Shown here piece by piece: positions 16,576 through 24,931 of a stretch of DNA of 64,000 nt (its first letter is position 1; each line of letters begins with the position of its first letter). The notes beneath the pieces are model-generated. The model saw only the letters and a list, made by a program, of their open reading frames with translations. It did no database searches and was not told the origin of the DNA. A program made the translations under genes and the position numbers. This DNA comes from CAWGJF01 sp963822905 (GTDB lineage: Bacteria; Bacteroidota; Ignavibacteria; Ignavibacteriales; Ignavibacteriaceae), in contig CAWGJF010000001.1 in assembly GCA_963822905.1 (NCBI GenBank), forward strand, positions 248,001 through 312,000, written 5' to 3'.

Positions 16576-17298
16576 CTATTTAATTTTCAATTCCTTAGTT
16601 TGGTTCTCACCGCCTGTAAAGCTTCTCATATTTTCAGGGATGTGTCCGTAATCGCTGAAAACGTCAAGCTTCATATGTCCATCAGGAAATACTCTGATAA
16701 TTGTTAAACTGCAATTAGTAATACTCATCTGCAGCCACGACATTGTATCAACATTTAATACTTTTGTAACAAAATAACGGATTACATTTCCGTGACATAC
16801 AATAATATCATTCCTTATTTTTTCATCCGGCGAAGGAATAAAATATTTTTGGAAAGCTTCCTCGAGATTTTTAACACAATCTTCTCTTTCTGTTGTATCT
16901 ACTCCTGCCATAACATCTCTTCGCCAGGAAGGCGGAGTACATTCTCTTATCAAATCAGACTGAGCTAATTTTAATGCGGGAAAAATTTCATTAATAACCA
17001 TTGCAGTTTGCTTTGCCCTCATCATTGTGCTGCTGATGAGTGAGTTGAATTTAGTATTCATTGATTTCAGTCTTGTTGAAACCAACCTCGCTTGTGCAAT
17101 TCCTAAAGGTGTAAGTTTGTTTAGTGAATCAGGAATATTATCATCTGCCGGTGAATATTCTCCATGGCGGATAAGGTAAATGGTTCTGATCCCATTTGAT
17201 TCTTGCTGAGCATTTAATTCCAAACAGGTTGTGCTACTAAATAAAAATAAGAAGAGAATTGGTAACTGTAATGCGTACTTTTTAATTGTAAGCTTCAT
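16576..17298 (-). CDS. Secreted histidine phosphatase family protein
   Basis: This 240-residue protein has an N-terminal hydrophobic signal (about 11-24, LQLPILFLFLFSSTTC) and then the histidine phosphatase core. The core has the RHGE motif at residues 44-47, a GIAQARL helix, an SSTMMRAKQTA stretch that follows the usual 'SxxxRAxQTA' pattern, and VCHGNVIR with the second catalytic His. It should hydrolyse phosphomonoesters outside the cytoplasm, but the substrate cannot be told. Whether the Cys after STT makes it a lipoprotein is unclear, because the lipobox is poor. It is transcribed divergently from an HxlR regulator. Confidence 0.88.
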   Translation of the reverse strand: MKLTIKKYALQLPILFLFLFSSTTCLELNAQQESNGIRTIYLIRHGEYSPADDNIPDSLNKLTPLGIAQARLVSTRLKSMNTKFNSLISSTMMRAKQTAMVINEIFPALKLAQSDLIRECTPPSWRRDVMAGVDTTEREDCVKNLEEAFQKYFIPSPDEKIRNDIIVCHGNVIRYFVTKVLNVDTMSWLQMSITNCSLTIIRVFPDGHMKLDVFSDYGHIPENMRSFTGGENQTKELKIK

Positions 17299-17439
17299 TC
17301 TTTCACATAAAATTTATTATTGTAAACGGTAAATTATAAAATAAATCTTATTAAGATTGATAGGATTTACTTGAAATCTGCATATTGTATTATTTAAAAT
17401 AACGCTATATATTAACTAGTAACATTGTAATAAATATTA

Positions 17440-17456
17440 ACTATATAATATATAGT
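17440..17456 (+). promoter_or_regulatory. Palindromic operator overlapping a -10 box, directly before the HxlR gene
   Basis: ACTATATA-A-TATATAGT is a perfect 17-bp palindrome ending one base before the HxlR ATG (17458). A perfect TATAAT (17444-17449) lies inside it. A promoter there would start transcription at or next to the A of the ATG, so the mRNA would be leaderless. No Shine-Dalgarno sequence precedes the ATG. An autoregulatory operator is a reasonable guess. Confidence 0.5.
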
Positions 17457-17457
17457 A

Positions 17458-17793
17458 ATGCAAAAAATAGAATTGAAGAATAAAAACTATGCTGACTTTG
17501 TTGAATTAGCTCTTGATACTATAGGTGGGAAATGGAGAATTTCTATAATATGGAGTTTAAAAGAAGGTGAGAAAAGATTTGTTGAGCTCAGGAATTCTTT
17601 GAACGGGATTACAGATAAAATGCTTACTCAGAAACTCAGGGAATTGGAAAAAGCCGAGCTTATCACCCGAAAGGTTTATCCCCAGGTTCCACCAAAGGTT
17701 GAATATAATCTAACATTATTGGGTAAGTCGATCCTGCCTGTGATTGAAATGCTTGAGGAATGGGGGAAACAATACATAAGTGTTTTTAAGTAA
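17458..17793 (+). CDS. HxlR family winged-helix transcriptional regulator
   Basis: The 111-residue protein has the complete HxlR winged helix: ALDTIGGKWRISIIWSL, RFVELRNSLNGITDKMLTQK for the recognition helix region, LRELEKAELI, and a wing ending PKVEYNLTLLG. The Cys found near the N terminus in many redox- or quinone-sensing HxlR/YodB proteins is missing here (DFVELALD instead of the usual Cys-Pro start), so a thiol switch is not supported. In-frame stops just upstream fix the ATG at 17458. A 17-bp palindrome covers the putative -10 box. Its target may be itself or the divergent phosphatase gene. Confidence 0.9.
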   Translation: MQKIELKNKNYADFVELALDTIGGKWRISIIWSLKEGEKRFVELRNSLNGITDKMLTQKLRELEKAELITRKVYPQVPPKVEYNLTLLGKSILPVIEMLEEWGKQYISVFK

Positions 17794-17924
17794 ATGCTAA
17801 TCATCAATTATTTTTTTCTGAACCAAATTCTTTTCGTTTGCGTCTTAATAGCAAAGTTATTTTTATCCTTCTGATGGAATGGTTATTTTATCTTTTATTA
17901 AAATAGATTAGTTGAGAGGAAGAT

Positions 17925-18164
17925 ATGTCTTCTTACAAGGACCAGCAAAAATTTCTTGAAGCATTAAAAAAACACGAAAGACAGTTCACTCCTAAAGAAA
18001 CAGAAGAATATAAGATGTTCGTTAAACGTCAGAAAGATGACGAGGATTTTGACACAGTCTCAATGAACCGCTTAAAGGAGTTATATAATAAATATAATCA
18101 ACCGGTTGATAAATCAAAATATGATCATTTCTTTAAGAAAAATACAGATTCCAATTCTAACTAA
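17925..18164 (+). CDS. Small charged protein, unknown
   Basis: The 79-residue product is rich in Lys, Glu and Asp (MSSYKDQQKFLEALKKHER at the start) and appears mostly helical and soluble. It has no signal peptide or metal-binding motif. GAGAGGAAGATATG gives a good ribosome site for the ATG at 17925, and the coding bias looks like that of its neighbours, so I regard it as a real gene. It lies alone between the HxlR gene and a large membrane protein, with 80 bases to the latter. No function can be proposed. Confidence 0.6.
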   Translation: MSSYKDQQKFLEALKKHERQFTPKETEEYKMFVKRQKDDEDFDTVSMNRLKELYNKYNQPVDKSKYDHFFKKNTDSNSN

Positions 18165-18243
18165 GATAATTTCAATTCGAATTTTCGTTGCTAATAACTA
18201 CCTTACTAAGTAATTTTGTTTTTCTTTTTATTCAGAGGAATTA

Positions 18244-21240
18244 ATGAACACTAAGCTACTTCACCGGATATTTGCGGCTGTAGTTTTTATAATTACATTT
18301 ATTGTTTATTTATCTACCGTTCAGCCTTCGGTTTCTTTCTGGGACTGCGGAGAGTTTATAGCTTCAGGCTATTATCTGCAGGTTCCGCATCCACCCGGAG
18401 CGCCGTTTTTCCTGATTCTTGGTAACCTTCTCTCCAAAATACCAATAGTTGAAAATATAGGCTTACGCGTTAATCTTATTTCTGTTTTATCAAGCGCGCT
18501 TGCGTGTTTATTTTTATACCTTTCTGCAGTTAAGCTTATAACTAACTACAAAGGTAAAAGACCAGAAAATCTTTTCGAAGGATTTACAACATACCTGGCA
18601 GCAGCAATCGGGGCTTTGTCATTTTGTTTTAGTGATACTTTCTGGTTTAACGGTGTTGAGGCTGAAGTTTATGCATTCAGTACAATGCTTGTTGCAGCTA
18701 TTACCTATTTGATCTTAAGATGGCACGAAAGAGCAGATAATAAAGACAGTGAAAAATATATTTTAATGATTGCTTACCTGGTTGGTTTGGCAATTGCTGT
18801 TCACCTGATGAGCGTACTTACCATCGTCCCTGTCGCAATGATTATTATCTTCCGGAAATATATGGAAGATGAAGAAGTTCTTAAACAAACAGGAATGATA
18901 TTTATAGCTCATGCAGCATTATTAATTTTAATAAGCCTAATATGGTGGGCTGGGGAACATACAGCCTCACCACCTTCTCCTGATCAATACAAAGATTTTG
19001 ATACGAAGTTTAAAATAATGGCGCTCATCGTAAGCATGATCATTATGGGAGTTTTCTGGAAAAAAGTTTTCACTAAAAACTCTTTCTACTTACCATTGAT
19101 AATAGGCGGTGTTGCGCTTTTTGCTACTTATCCTGGAGTTGTGAAATTTGTTCCTAAAATTATTACTTCAGTTGCCGGTACTGATTTTACAATGCAAATA
19201 GTGGTATTAATATTAATCTTCGGATTGATTGGATATGGTGTTTATTATGCTGCTAAAAATAATAAACCAACGTTGCATATGGTCGCAATGTCTGCATTAT
19301 TTATTATGATCGGCTTCACAACTTTTGCTATGGTCATTATCCGTGCAAATCAAAATCCTCCTATGAATGAAAACGAACCTAAAACTTTCCCTGAACTTGA
19401 GAAATATCTGAACAGGGAACAATACGGTGATTTTCCTACTTTTAAACGAAGATACGCAACCGAACCGAACCAGAGTGGAGTTTACACAAATTACTCATCT
19501 GATCTTGAATTCTTCTATGTTTACCAGATGAACCATATGATGACAAGATACTGGCTTTGGAATTATGCAGGGCGCGAAAGTTGGGTTCAGGAAGCCGGAG
19601 CGAATGTTGCACCATTTAATGATATCGCAAATATTATTGGAAAAGTAATTGCTGTCAGGTTCAATGGAGACGTTAAAGACTCGCTTTTTGGAATTCCGTT
19701 TTTATTAGGATTGCTCGGAATCTATTTTCATTTCCGGAAAGATTGGAAAATGGCTTCTGTGTTTATGGTTATGTTTATTCTGATGGGCTACCTTACTGCC
19801 TTTTATCAGAACCAGCAGCAGCCCCAACCGAGGGAAAGAGATTACTTTTATGTAGGTGCGTTTTTTGTTTTTTCAATCTGGATTGCTATTGGTGTTAGAG
19901 GGTTAGCTGATTATTTTCAGAAAACATTAAAGAAAAAATCTACACAAAATGCAGTTGTCGTTGGTGTACTTATATTTTCTTTTGTCCTTGTCCCGGTTAG
20001 AATGATGCAGGCAAATTATTTTACTCACGATAGATCAAAAAACTGGGTACCATGGGATTATTCTTATAATATTTTGCAGAGTTGTGCGCCAAATGCAGTT
20101 TTATTTACGAATGGAGATAATGACACATTTCCACTATGGTATTTACAGGATGTTGAAGGTGTACGCAGAGACATTAAAATTGTTAATCTAAGCTTATTGA
20201 ATACACCGTGGTATGTAAGACAGTTAAAAAATAATGATCCTTACGGAGTTGGAACTGTAAAAATCAGAATTCCTGACGAACGGATAAATGATGATGATTT
20301 AAGACCCGTACAATTGCAAAAACCTATTACTTTAACTATCCCTGTACCCAAGACAAACTCACAGGCCAAACTTGACTCAATATACAAAGAATATGCGATC
20401 CAGGATTCTTCCATAATGAAAGCGGGAAGCCTTTCATGGACAATGACCAACACTTTAACTGTTGGCACAATAAAAGCAATCCGCGTTCAGGATATTCTTG
20501 TTAGAGAAATTGTTGAAGCGAATAACTGGGAAAGACCTATTTATTTTGCTGTTACTTGTTCGGATGACAGCCGAATCGGGCTTGGCGATTATTTAAAAAT
20601 GGAAGGAATGGCATTCAGATTAGTTCCTGAAAAACGTAGTGCTGCGAGAGAATTTCTGAACAAAGATGTTGTTGAAAAACAAATCCACGAAAACCCGGGA
20701 TATAGTAAAACATATATGCCTGGTTTTAAATTCAGAGGATTGAATGACCCGAGTATTTTCTTTGATAATAATCAAACACGGATGGTTCAGAATTATCGAA
20801 ATGCTTTCCTGAGACTTGCAGTTTATTACAGGACTGAAAACAAGAATGATAAAGTAGTTGCAGTAATGGATGAAATGAATAAGAAACTGCCTTATAAAAT
20901 TTTAGGAATAGATAATGGTTTGCTCTATGAAATCAGCAACCTTTACCTCGAAGCTGGAGCAAAAGAAAAGTACAAAAAGTTGGCCACAGATGTTGAAAAT
21001 GAAGCTTTGCTGGAAATTGAAAGCAATCCAAACGATGTTAGTTCTTATCATAATCCATATCGTCTCCTGATAGACATTTACGAGAATATGAAAGAATATG
21101 ATAAATTGCTTGGAGTCTGGGAAAAACTCGAAACTCTGTTTCCAAATGATCCGACTGTTAAAAGTAATCTTGCCAGGCTGAGAAAAATTGTGCAGCAACA
21201 GGATTCGACGATTATAATGAAACCGGATTCGATAAAATAA
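18244..21240 (+). CDS. DUF2723 multi-pass membrane protein (glycosyltransferase-like)
   Basis: This 998-residue protein has about ten or more membrane segments in its first 600 residues and a large soluble C-terminal part. The N terminus contains the DUF2723 signature SFWDCGEFIASGYYLQVPHP (about 33-52), in which an acidic residue after the first membrane helix recalls the catalytic Asp/Glu of GT-C transferases. A second diagnostic run is NGDNDTFPLWYLQDVEGVRR. The family includes TMEM260-type O-mannosyltransferases, so it may transfer a lipid-linked sugar to secreted proteins. The C-terminal 200 residues look TPR-like. It has AGAGGAATTAATG as ribosome site and is followed by a strong terminator. 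Confidence 0.88.
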   Translation: MNTKLLHRIFAAVVFIITFIVYLSTVQPSVSFWDCGEFIASGYYLQVPHPPGAPFFLILGNLLSKIPIVENIGLRVNLISVLSSALACLFLYLSAVKLITNYKGKRPENLFEGFTTYLAAAIGALSFCFSDTFWFNGVEAEVYAFSTMLVAAITYLILRWHERADNKDSEKYILMIAYLVGLAIAVHLMSVLTIVPVAMIIIFRKYMEDEEVLKQTGMIFIAHAALLILISLIWWAGEHTASPPSPDQYKDFDTKFKIMALIVSMIIMGVFWKKVFTKNSFYLPLIIGGVALFATYPGVVKFVPKIITSVAGTDFTMQIVVLILIFGLIGYGVYYAAKNNKPTLHMVAMSALFIMIGFTTFAMVIIRANQNPPMNENEPKTFPELEKYLNREQYGDFPTFKRRYATEPNQSGVYTNYSSDLEFFYVYQMNHMMTRYWLWNYAGRESWVQEAGANVAPFNDIANIIGKVIAVRFNGDVKDSLFGIPFLLGLLGIYFHFRKDWKMASVFMVMFILMGYLTAFYQNQQQPQPRERDYFYVGAFFVFSIWIAIGVRGLADYFQKTLKKKSTQNAVVVGVLIFSFVLVPVRMMQANYFTHDRSKNWVPWDYSYNILQSCAPNAVLFTNGDNDTFPLWYLQDVEGVRRDIKIVNLSLLNTPWYVRQLKNNDPYGVGTVKIRIPDERINDDDLRPVQLQKPITLTIPVPKTNSQAKLDSIYKEYAIQDSSIMKAGSLSWTMTNTLTVGTIKAIRVQDILVREIVEANNWERPIYFAVTCSDDSRIGLGDYLKMEGMAFRLVPEKRSAAREFLNKDVVEKQIHENPGYSKTYMPGFKFRGLNDPSIFFDNNQTRMVQNYRNAFLRLAVYYRTENKNDKVVAVMDEMNKKLPYKILGIDNGLLYEISNLYLEAGAKEKYKKLATDVENEALLEIESNPNDVSSYHNPYRLLIDIYENMKEYDKLLGVWEKLETLFPNDPTVKSNLARLRKIVQQQDSTIIMKPDSIK

Positions 21241-21264
21241 ATTTCATTTTTTGATTTAACTTTT

Positions 21265-21328
21265 AATCCCGCTTCGGTCGGTAGACTCCGTAGAGTCTTC
21301 CGGACTCTACGAGCGGGATTTTTTTTAA
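21265..21328 (+). terminator. Compound terminator after the DUF2723 gene
   Basis: An outer stem, AATCCCGCT (21265-21273) with AGCGGGATT (21312-21320), encloses an inner stem, GTAGAGTC (21290-21297) with GACTCTAC (21303-21310). A run of eight or more T follows. The inner hairpin is reminiscent of a short palindromic element inserted in a terminator. The next gene starts at 21338, ten bases after the T-run. Confidence 0.85.
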
Positions 21329-21337
21329 TTTTGTTTT

Positions 21338-22393
21338 ATGAAAATACTCGTTTTGGCTCTTTCAGGTATTGGTGACGCATTAATGTTTTCACCGGCGATT
21401 CAGTTAATGAAAAAATCAATGCCTGATCTACAGATTGATGTTCTCGTGATGTTCAAAGGTGCAGAAGAAGTTTGCCGGAACAATTCAAACATTAACAATC
21501 TTATCCGGTTTGATTTTTTACAAAAGGGACTATTAAAGTCGCTCAGATTTATTTTTTCTCTCAGGAAAGGATATGATGCAACAATTAATGTTTATCCTTC
21601 AAACAGGAAAGAATATAATATCATTAGTTTTTTATTGGGTGCTAAAAAGAGAGCATCAGTAAAATACAAACGAAAAAATCTTTCAAGCTTCGGATTTCTT
21701 AATAATGTAACTGTTGATGAAGACGATTCAATTCACAATGTACAGACTAATATTAAACTTTGCGAAAAACTACTTAACAAAAATTCTAATGACGAGCCCG
21801 GGCTTGAATTTAATTTGACTCAAACAGAGCTTGACTATGCAGGCTTATTCTTAAAAGAAAAAAATATTAACAAAAAAGATATCGTTATTGGTTTTCATCC
21901 CGGATGTGCCGTATTAAAAAATCATATTAAACGCAGATGGGAACCGGAAAAGTTTGCAGAATTAGCTAATAGATTAATAAAGAATTATAATGCAAGTGTT
22001 TTTATTTTCGGTGGACCCGATGAAACGGAATTGAAAGAAAACATTGCGAAGCAGATTAATTCTGACCGGGTTTTTGTTGTAAATGCTGAAACTCTTGCTA
22101 AGAGTTCCGCAATAATGAAAAGATGTGATGTGTTTGTAACAAATGACTCAAGTCAAATGCATATTGCATCCGCGTTAAAATTAAAAACTGTAGCGATTAT
22201 TGGCCCTACAAATCCAGCATACATTCACCCCTGGAAAACAGAGCACAAAATGGTAACCTTAAATCTCGATTGCGCACCATGTTTCTTTTATTCTCCCAAA
22301 CCATTAATTTGTTACAGAACAGATGTGAAATTCAAATGTATAAAAGAACTGACAGTCGATATGGTTTTTGAAGCCACAATAAATTTTTTATAA
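21338..22393 (+). CDS. Glycosyltransferase family 9 (ADP-heptose:LPS heptosyltransferase-like)
   Basis: This 351-residue protein starts MKILVLALSGIGDALMFSPA, the GT9 N-terminal motif. It has a typical second half with IGFHPGCAVLKNHIKRRWEP, IFGGPDETEL, a VFVTNDSSQMHIASALK donor-site region and IIGPTNPAYIHPW. GT-B enzymes of this family add heptose or related sugars to the lipopolysaccharide core at the inner membrane. It probably serves the cell-surface polysaccharide or LPS. It lies just after a terminator and 19 bases before the CoA-binding protein gene, so it may head a short operon (GT9, CoA-binding, rRNA methyltransferase). Confidence 0.9.
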   Translation: MKILVLALSGIGDALMFSPAIQLMKKSMPDLQIDVLVMFKGAEEVCRNNSNINNLIRFDFLQKGLLKSLRFIFSLRKGYDATINVYPSNRKEYNIISFLLGAKKRASVKYKRKNLSSFGFLNNVTVDEDDSIHNVQTNIKLCEKLLNKNSNDEPGLEFNLTQTELDYAGLFLKEKNINKKDIVIGFHPGCAVLKNHIKRRWEPEKFAELANRLIKNYNASVFIFGGPDETELKENIAKQINSDRVFVVNAETLAKSSAIMKRCDVFVTNDSSQMHIASALKLKTVAIIGPTNPAYIHPWKTEHKMVTLNLDCAPCFFYSPKPLICYRTDVKFKCIKELTVDMVFEATINFL

Positions 22394-22412
22394 TAAATTT
22401 AAAGGGGAAACA

Positions 22413-22865
22413 ATGACATCAAAAGCTTTAGTGGAAGATTTCTTAAATCAGAAAAAAATTGCAATTGTCGGAGTTTCGCACAACAAAAGAAAATTCGGAA
22501 ATGCAATTCACAGCGAATTAAAAAAGAAAGGGTATGAAAATTTTCCTGTAAACCCTAAACTAAATGAGTCTGAAGGCGACAAATGCTATCCTTCTCTTTC
22601 CTCTTTGCCTGATGAGGTTGATGCTTTAATCATAAGCGTTGCCCCGGACAAAACGAAACTGGTAGTTGAGGAAGCAAAAAACGCCGGGATGAAAAAGATA
22701 TGGATTCAGCGGGGTTCGCAATCAACCGAAGCATCAAAATTTTGTAGTGAATATAATATTGAAGTGGTCTCAGGCGAATGCATTCTTATGTTTGCAGAAC
22801 CTTCAATGTTTATTCACCGCGCACACAAATGGATAAATAAAATTTCCGGAAAGCTCCCTGGTTAA
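22413..22865 (+). CDS. CoA-binding domain protein (YccU/YneT-like)
   Basis: This 150-residue protein is a single CoA_binding Rossmann domain. It has IAIVGVSHNKRKFGNAIHSE (about 16-35), FPVNPKLNESEG, PDEVDALIISVAPDK and KKIWIQRGSQSTEAS, which form the standard pattern. The family binds CoA or a related nucleotide but has no known reaction. The ribosome site AAAGGGGA fits the ATG at 22413. It is one base from the following methyltransferase gene, which argues for translational coupling with it. Confidence 0.88.
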   Translation: MTSKALVEDFLNQKKIAIVGVSHNKRKFGNAIHSELKKKGYENFPVNPKLNESEGDKCYPSLSSLPDEVDALIISVAPDKTKLVVEEAKNAGMKKIWIQRGSQSTEASKFCSEYNIEVVSGECILMFAEPSMFIHRAHKWINKISGKLPG

Positions 22866-22866
22866 A

Positions 22867-24054
22867 ATGCCGTCAGTAAAATTAAAATCATCTCGTGAAA
22901 AAATTATTCATAACAAACATCCATGGATATTTTCGGGAGCAATTGAAACAGTTTCAGGGAATCCGGCTAGTGGCGAAACTGTTGAAATACTCAGAACTAA
23001 TGGAGAAATTGTTGGAAGGGGAAGCTTCTCGCCAAATTCTCAAATTAGAGTAAGGGTTTTATCCTTCAACCCTGATGAGAATATAGATGATGATTTTTTA
23101 AGAGGGAAAATTTTTTCATCAATCAATCTTCGGTCTCAAATTATTAATATGAATGATACAAATGCATTCAGATTAATTAATGCAGAAAGCGATGGACTGC
23201 CAGGAGTTGTTGTTGACAAATATGATGAATTCCTTGTCTGCCAGTTTTTATCCGCAGGAGCAGAATATCTTAAGAAAAACATTGTTGAGATTCTGATTGA
23301 AGAACTGAAGCCGAAAGGCATTTATGAAAGATCAGATATTGATGTAAGAGAAAAGGAAAAACTTGAACCAGTTTCGGGATTGCTGTTTGGTAATCAGCCG
23401 GAAGATTTAATCGAAGTAAAAGAGAACGGGGTTAAGTTTTTTGTTGATATTAAAGAAGGACACAAAACAGGGTTTTATCTTGATCAAAGTGAAAACAGGA
23501 AAATATTTTCTGAATTTACAAAAGATAAAACTGTTCTTAATTGCTTTTCGTACACGGGTGGATTTTTGGTTTACGCATTAAAAGCGAGTGCTGAAAAAGT
23601 TATTAATGTTGAGACATCTGATTCTGCAAATAATCTTGCTTTAAAAAACCTCCGGTTGAATAACCTTGATGAAAACAAAATTGAAATTATAAATGAAGAT
23701 GTATTTAAAGTATTAAGAAAATTCAGAGATGAAAGAAAAAGTTTTGATGTAATCGTTCTTGATCCACCTAAGTTTGCAGAATCCGCATCACAGGTTACAA
23801 AAGCAGGCAAAGGGTATAAAGATATTAATCTACTCGCAATAAAATTACTGAATCCAGGTGGAGTTCTCTTTACATTTTCCTGTTCCGGTCATATCACTCC
23901 GGATTTGTTTCAGAAAATAGTTGCCGGAGCTGCAATTGATACAGGACGTGAAGTAAAAATAATTAAATTCCTTTCACAATCTTCTGACCATCCGGTTGCA
24001 TTAAACTTTCCCGAAGGGCATTATTTAAAAGGATTGATTTGTCATGTCCAGTGA
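22867..24054 (+). CDS. Class I SAM-dependent rRNA methyltransferase (RlmI/RlmK-like)
   Basis: The 395-residue protein has an N-terminal PUA RNA-binding domain (KLKSSREKIIHNKHPWIFSG, about 5-24), a middle region and a C-terminal Rossmann methyltransferase. The methyltransferase has CFSYTGGFLVYALK (about 223-236), the SAM motif I region, and VIVLDPPKFAESAS, a motif IV often written DPPxF. It matches the RlmI family that methylates a cytosine at carbon 5 in 23S rRNA, although related YccW proteins with other targets exist. The ATG follows the CoA-binding gene stop with one base between. RNA methylation and CoA-binding have no evident link. Confidence 0.9.
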   Translation: MPSVKLKSSREKIIHNKHPWIFSGAIETVSGNPASGETVEILRTNGEIVGRGSFSPNSQIRVRVLSFNPDENIDDDFLRGKIFSSINLRSQIINMNDTNAFRLINAESDGLPGVVVDKYDEFLVCQFLSAGAEYLKKNIVEILIEELKPKGIYERSDIDVREKEKLEPVSGLLFGNQPEDLIEVKENGVKFFVDIKEGHKTGFYLDQSENRKIFSEFTKDKTVLNCFSYTGGFLVYALKASAEKVINVETSDSANNLALKNLRLNNLDENKIEIINEDVFKVLRKFRDERKSFDVIVLDPPKFAESASQVTKAGKGYKDINLLAIKLLNPGGVLFTFSCSGHITPDLFQKIVAGAAIDTGREVKIIKFLSQSSDHPVALNFPEGHYLKGLICHVQ

Positions 24055-24191
24055 TGATAATCTTTTTAATTTTACAATACGTTTTTTAACTATTCATTTG
24101 GCAATTTAACAATGCAACAATTAAACAATTTTCCAGCCAATATTTAGTTATTTAATTTATCGTTTAATACATTTTAAGATTATAAAAAATT

Positions 24192-24746
24192 ATGAACATC
24201 TGGCTGCTTGGAGTTATAGTTTTTCTTGCGCGCATTGTTGATGTATCAATGGGAACATTAAGAACAATCAGTATTGTGCAGGGAAGAACAAAAATTGCTT
24301 TCTTCCTCGCAATTATTGAAATAAGCGTGTGGCTGATGGTGCTCAGCGCAGTTCTTCCAAGGGTTATGGAATCCCCTTTGCTTGGATTCTTTTATGCCTT
24401 TGGTTTCGCAACCGGAAACGTAGTCGGAATTCTTTTTGAGAAAAAACTTGCGATGGGTTATGCTAATTTCAGAATTATTACTTCAACTCATGCAAATGAA
24501 ATAACAAAAACAATAAGAGAAAAAGGCTTTGCTGTTACTACATTTGAAGGTGAAGGAAAAGATGGAAAAGTAACTGAAGTTTACGTTGCGTGTGAAAGAA
24601 AAGAATTGCCCGGTTTAATAAAATTGGTAAAGGAAATAGAGCCTGATGCGTTTTACATTGCAGAGCAGGCTGGATTTGTCAGCAAGATTCGCAGGCCAAC
24701 TATGATCCCTTCAACTGGTTGGCGGGCTGTAATGAAGAAAAAATAA
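24192..24746 (+). CDS. DUF2179/DUF5698 membrane protein (UPF0316 family)
   Basis: The 184-residue protein has three hydrophobic segments in its first 90 residues, including VDVSMGTLRTISIVQGRTKI, which is the family signature. A soluble DUF2179 domain follows in the second half (TTFEGEGKDGKVTEVYVACE and LPGLIKLVKEIEPDAFYI). Relatives are also called UPF0316 proteins, and no function is established. The DUF2179 domain occurs in YitT-type proteins, where it is thought to be a small-molecule-binding domain. It is flanked by 137 and 185 bases of AT-rich spacer, so it is probably monocistronic. Confidence 0.85.
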   Translation: MNIWLLGVIVFLARIVDVSMGTLRTISIVQGRTKIAFFLAIIEISVWLMVLSAVLPRVMESPLLGFFYAFGFATGNVVGILFEKKLAMGYANFRIITSTHANEITKTIREKGFAVTTFEGEGKDGKVTEVYVACERKELPGLIKLVKEIEPDAFYIAEQAGFVSKIRRPTMIPSTGWRAVMKKK

Positions 24747-24931
24747 AACTTGTCTAAAAACATTTTCATTTTCACAACTTCATATTTTAAAATATCTTTC
24801 CACAATTTTTTATCAAAAAAACAATATTGTAACAATTTTATTTGCTTTTTCTAAAAAGTTATAAACATTCTTTATTTAGTGATGAATTTGATAATTCTTT
24901 AGTTTAAAATTGTAATAATCAATCATTTTTA

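Noticed and set aside
24821..24830. ACAATATTGT palindrome before the sensor kinase gene
   Set aside because: A 10-bp palindrome in such AT-rich DNA is expected by chance and has no second copy or clear promoter.
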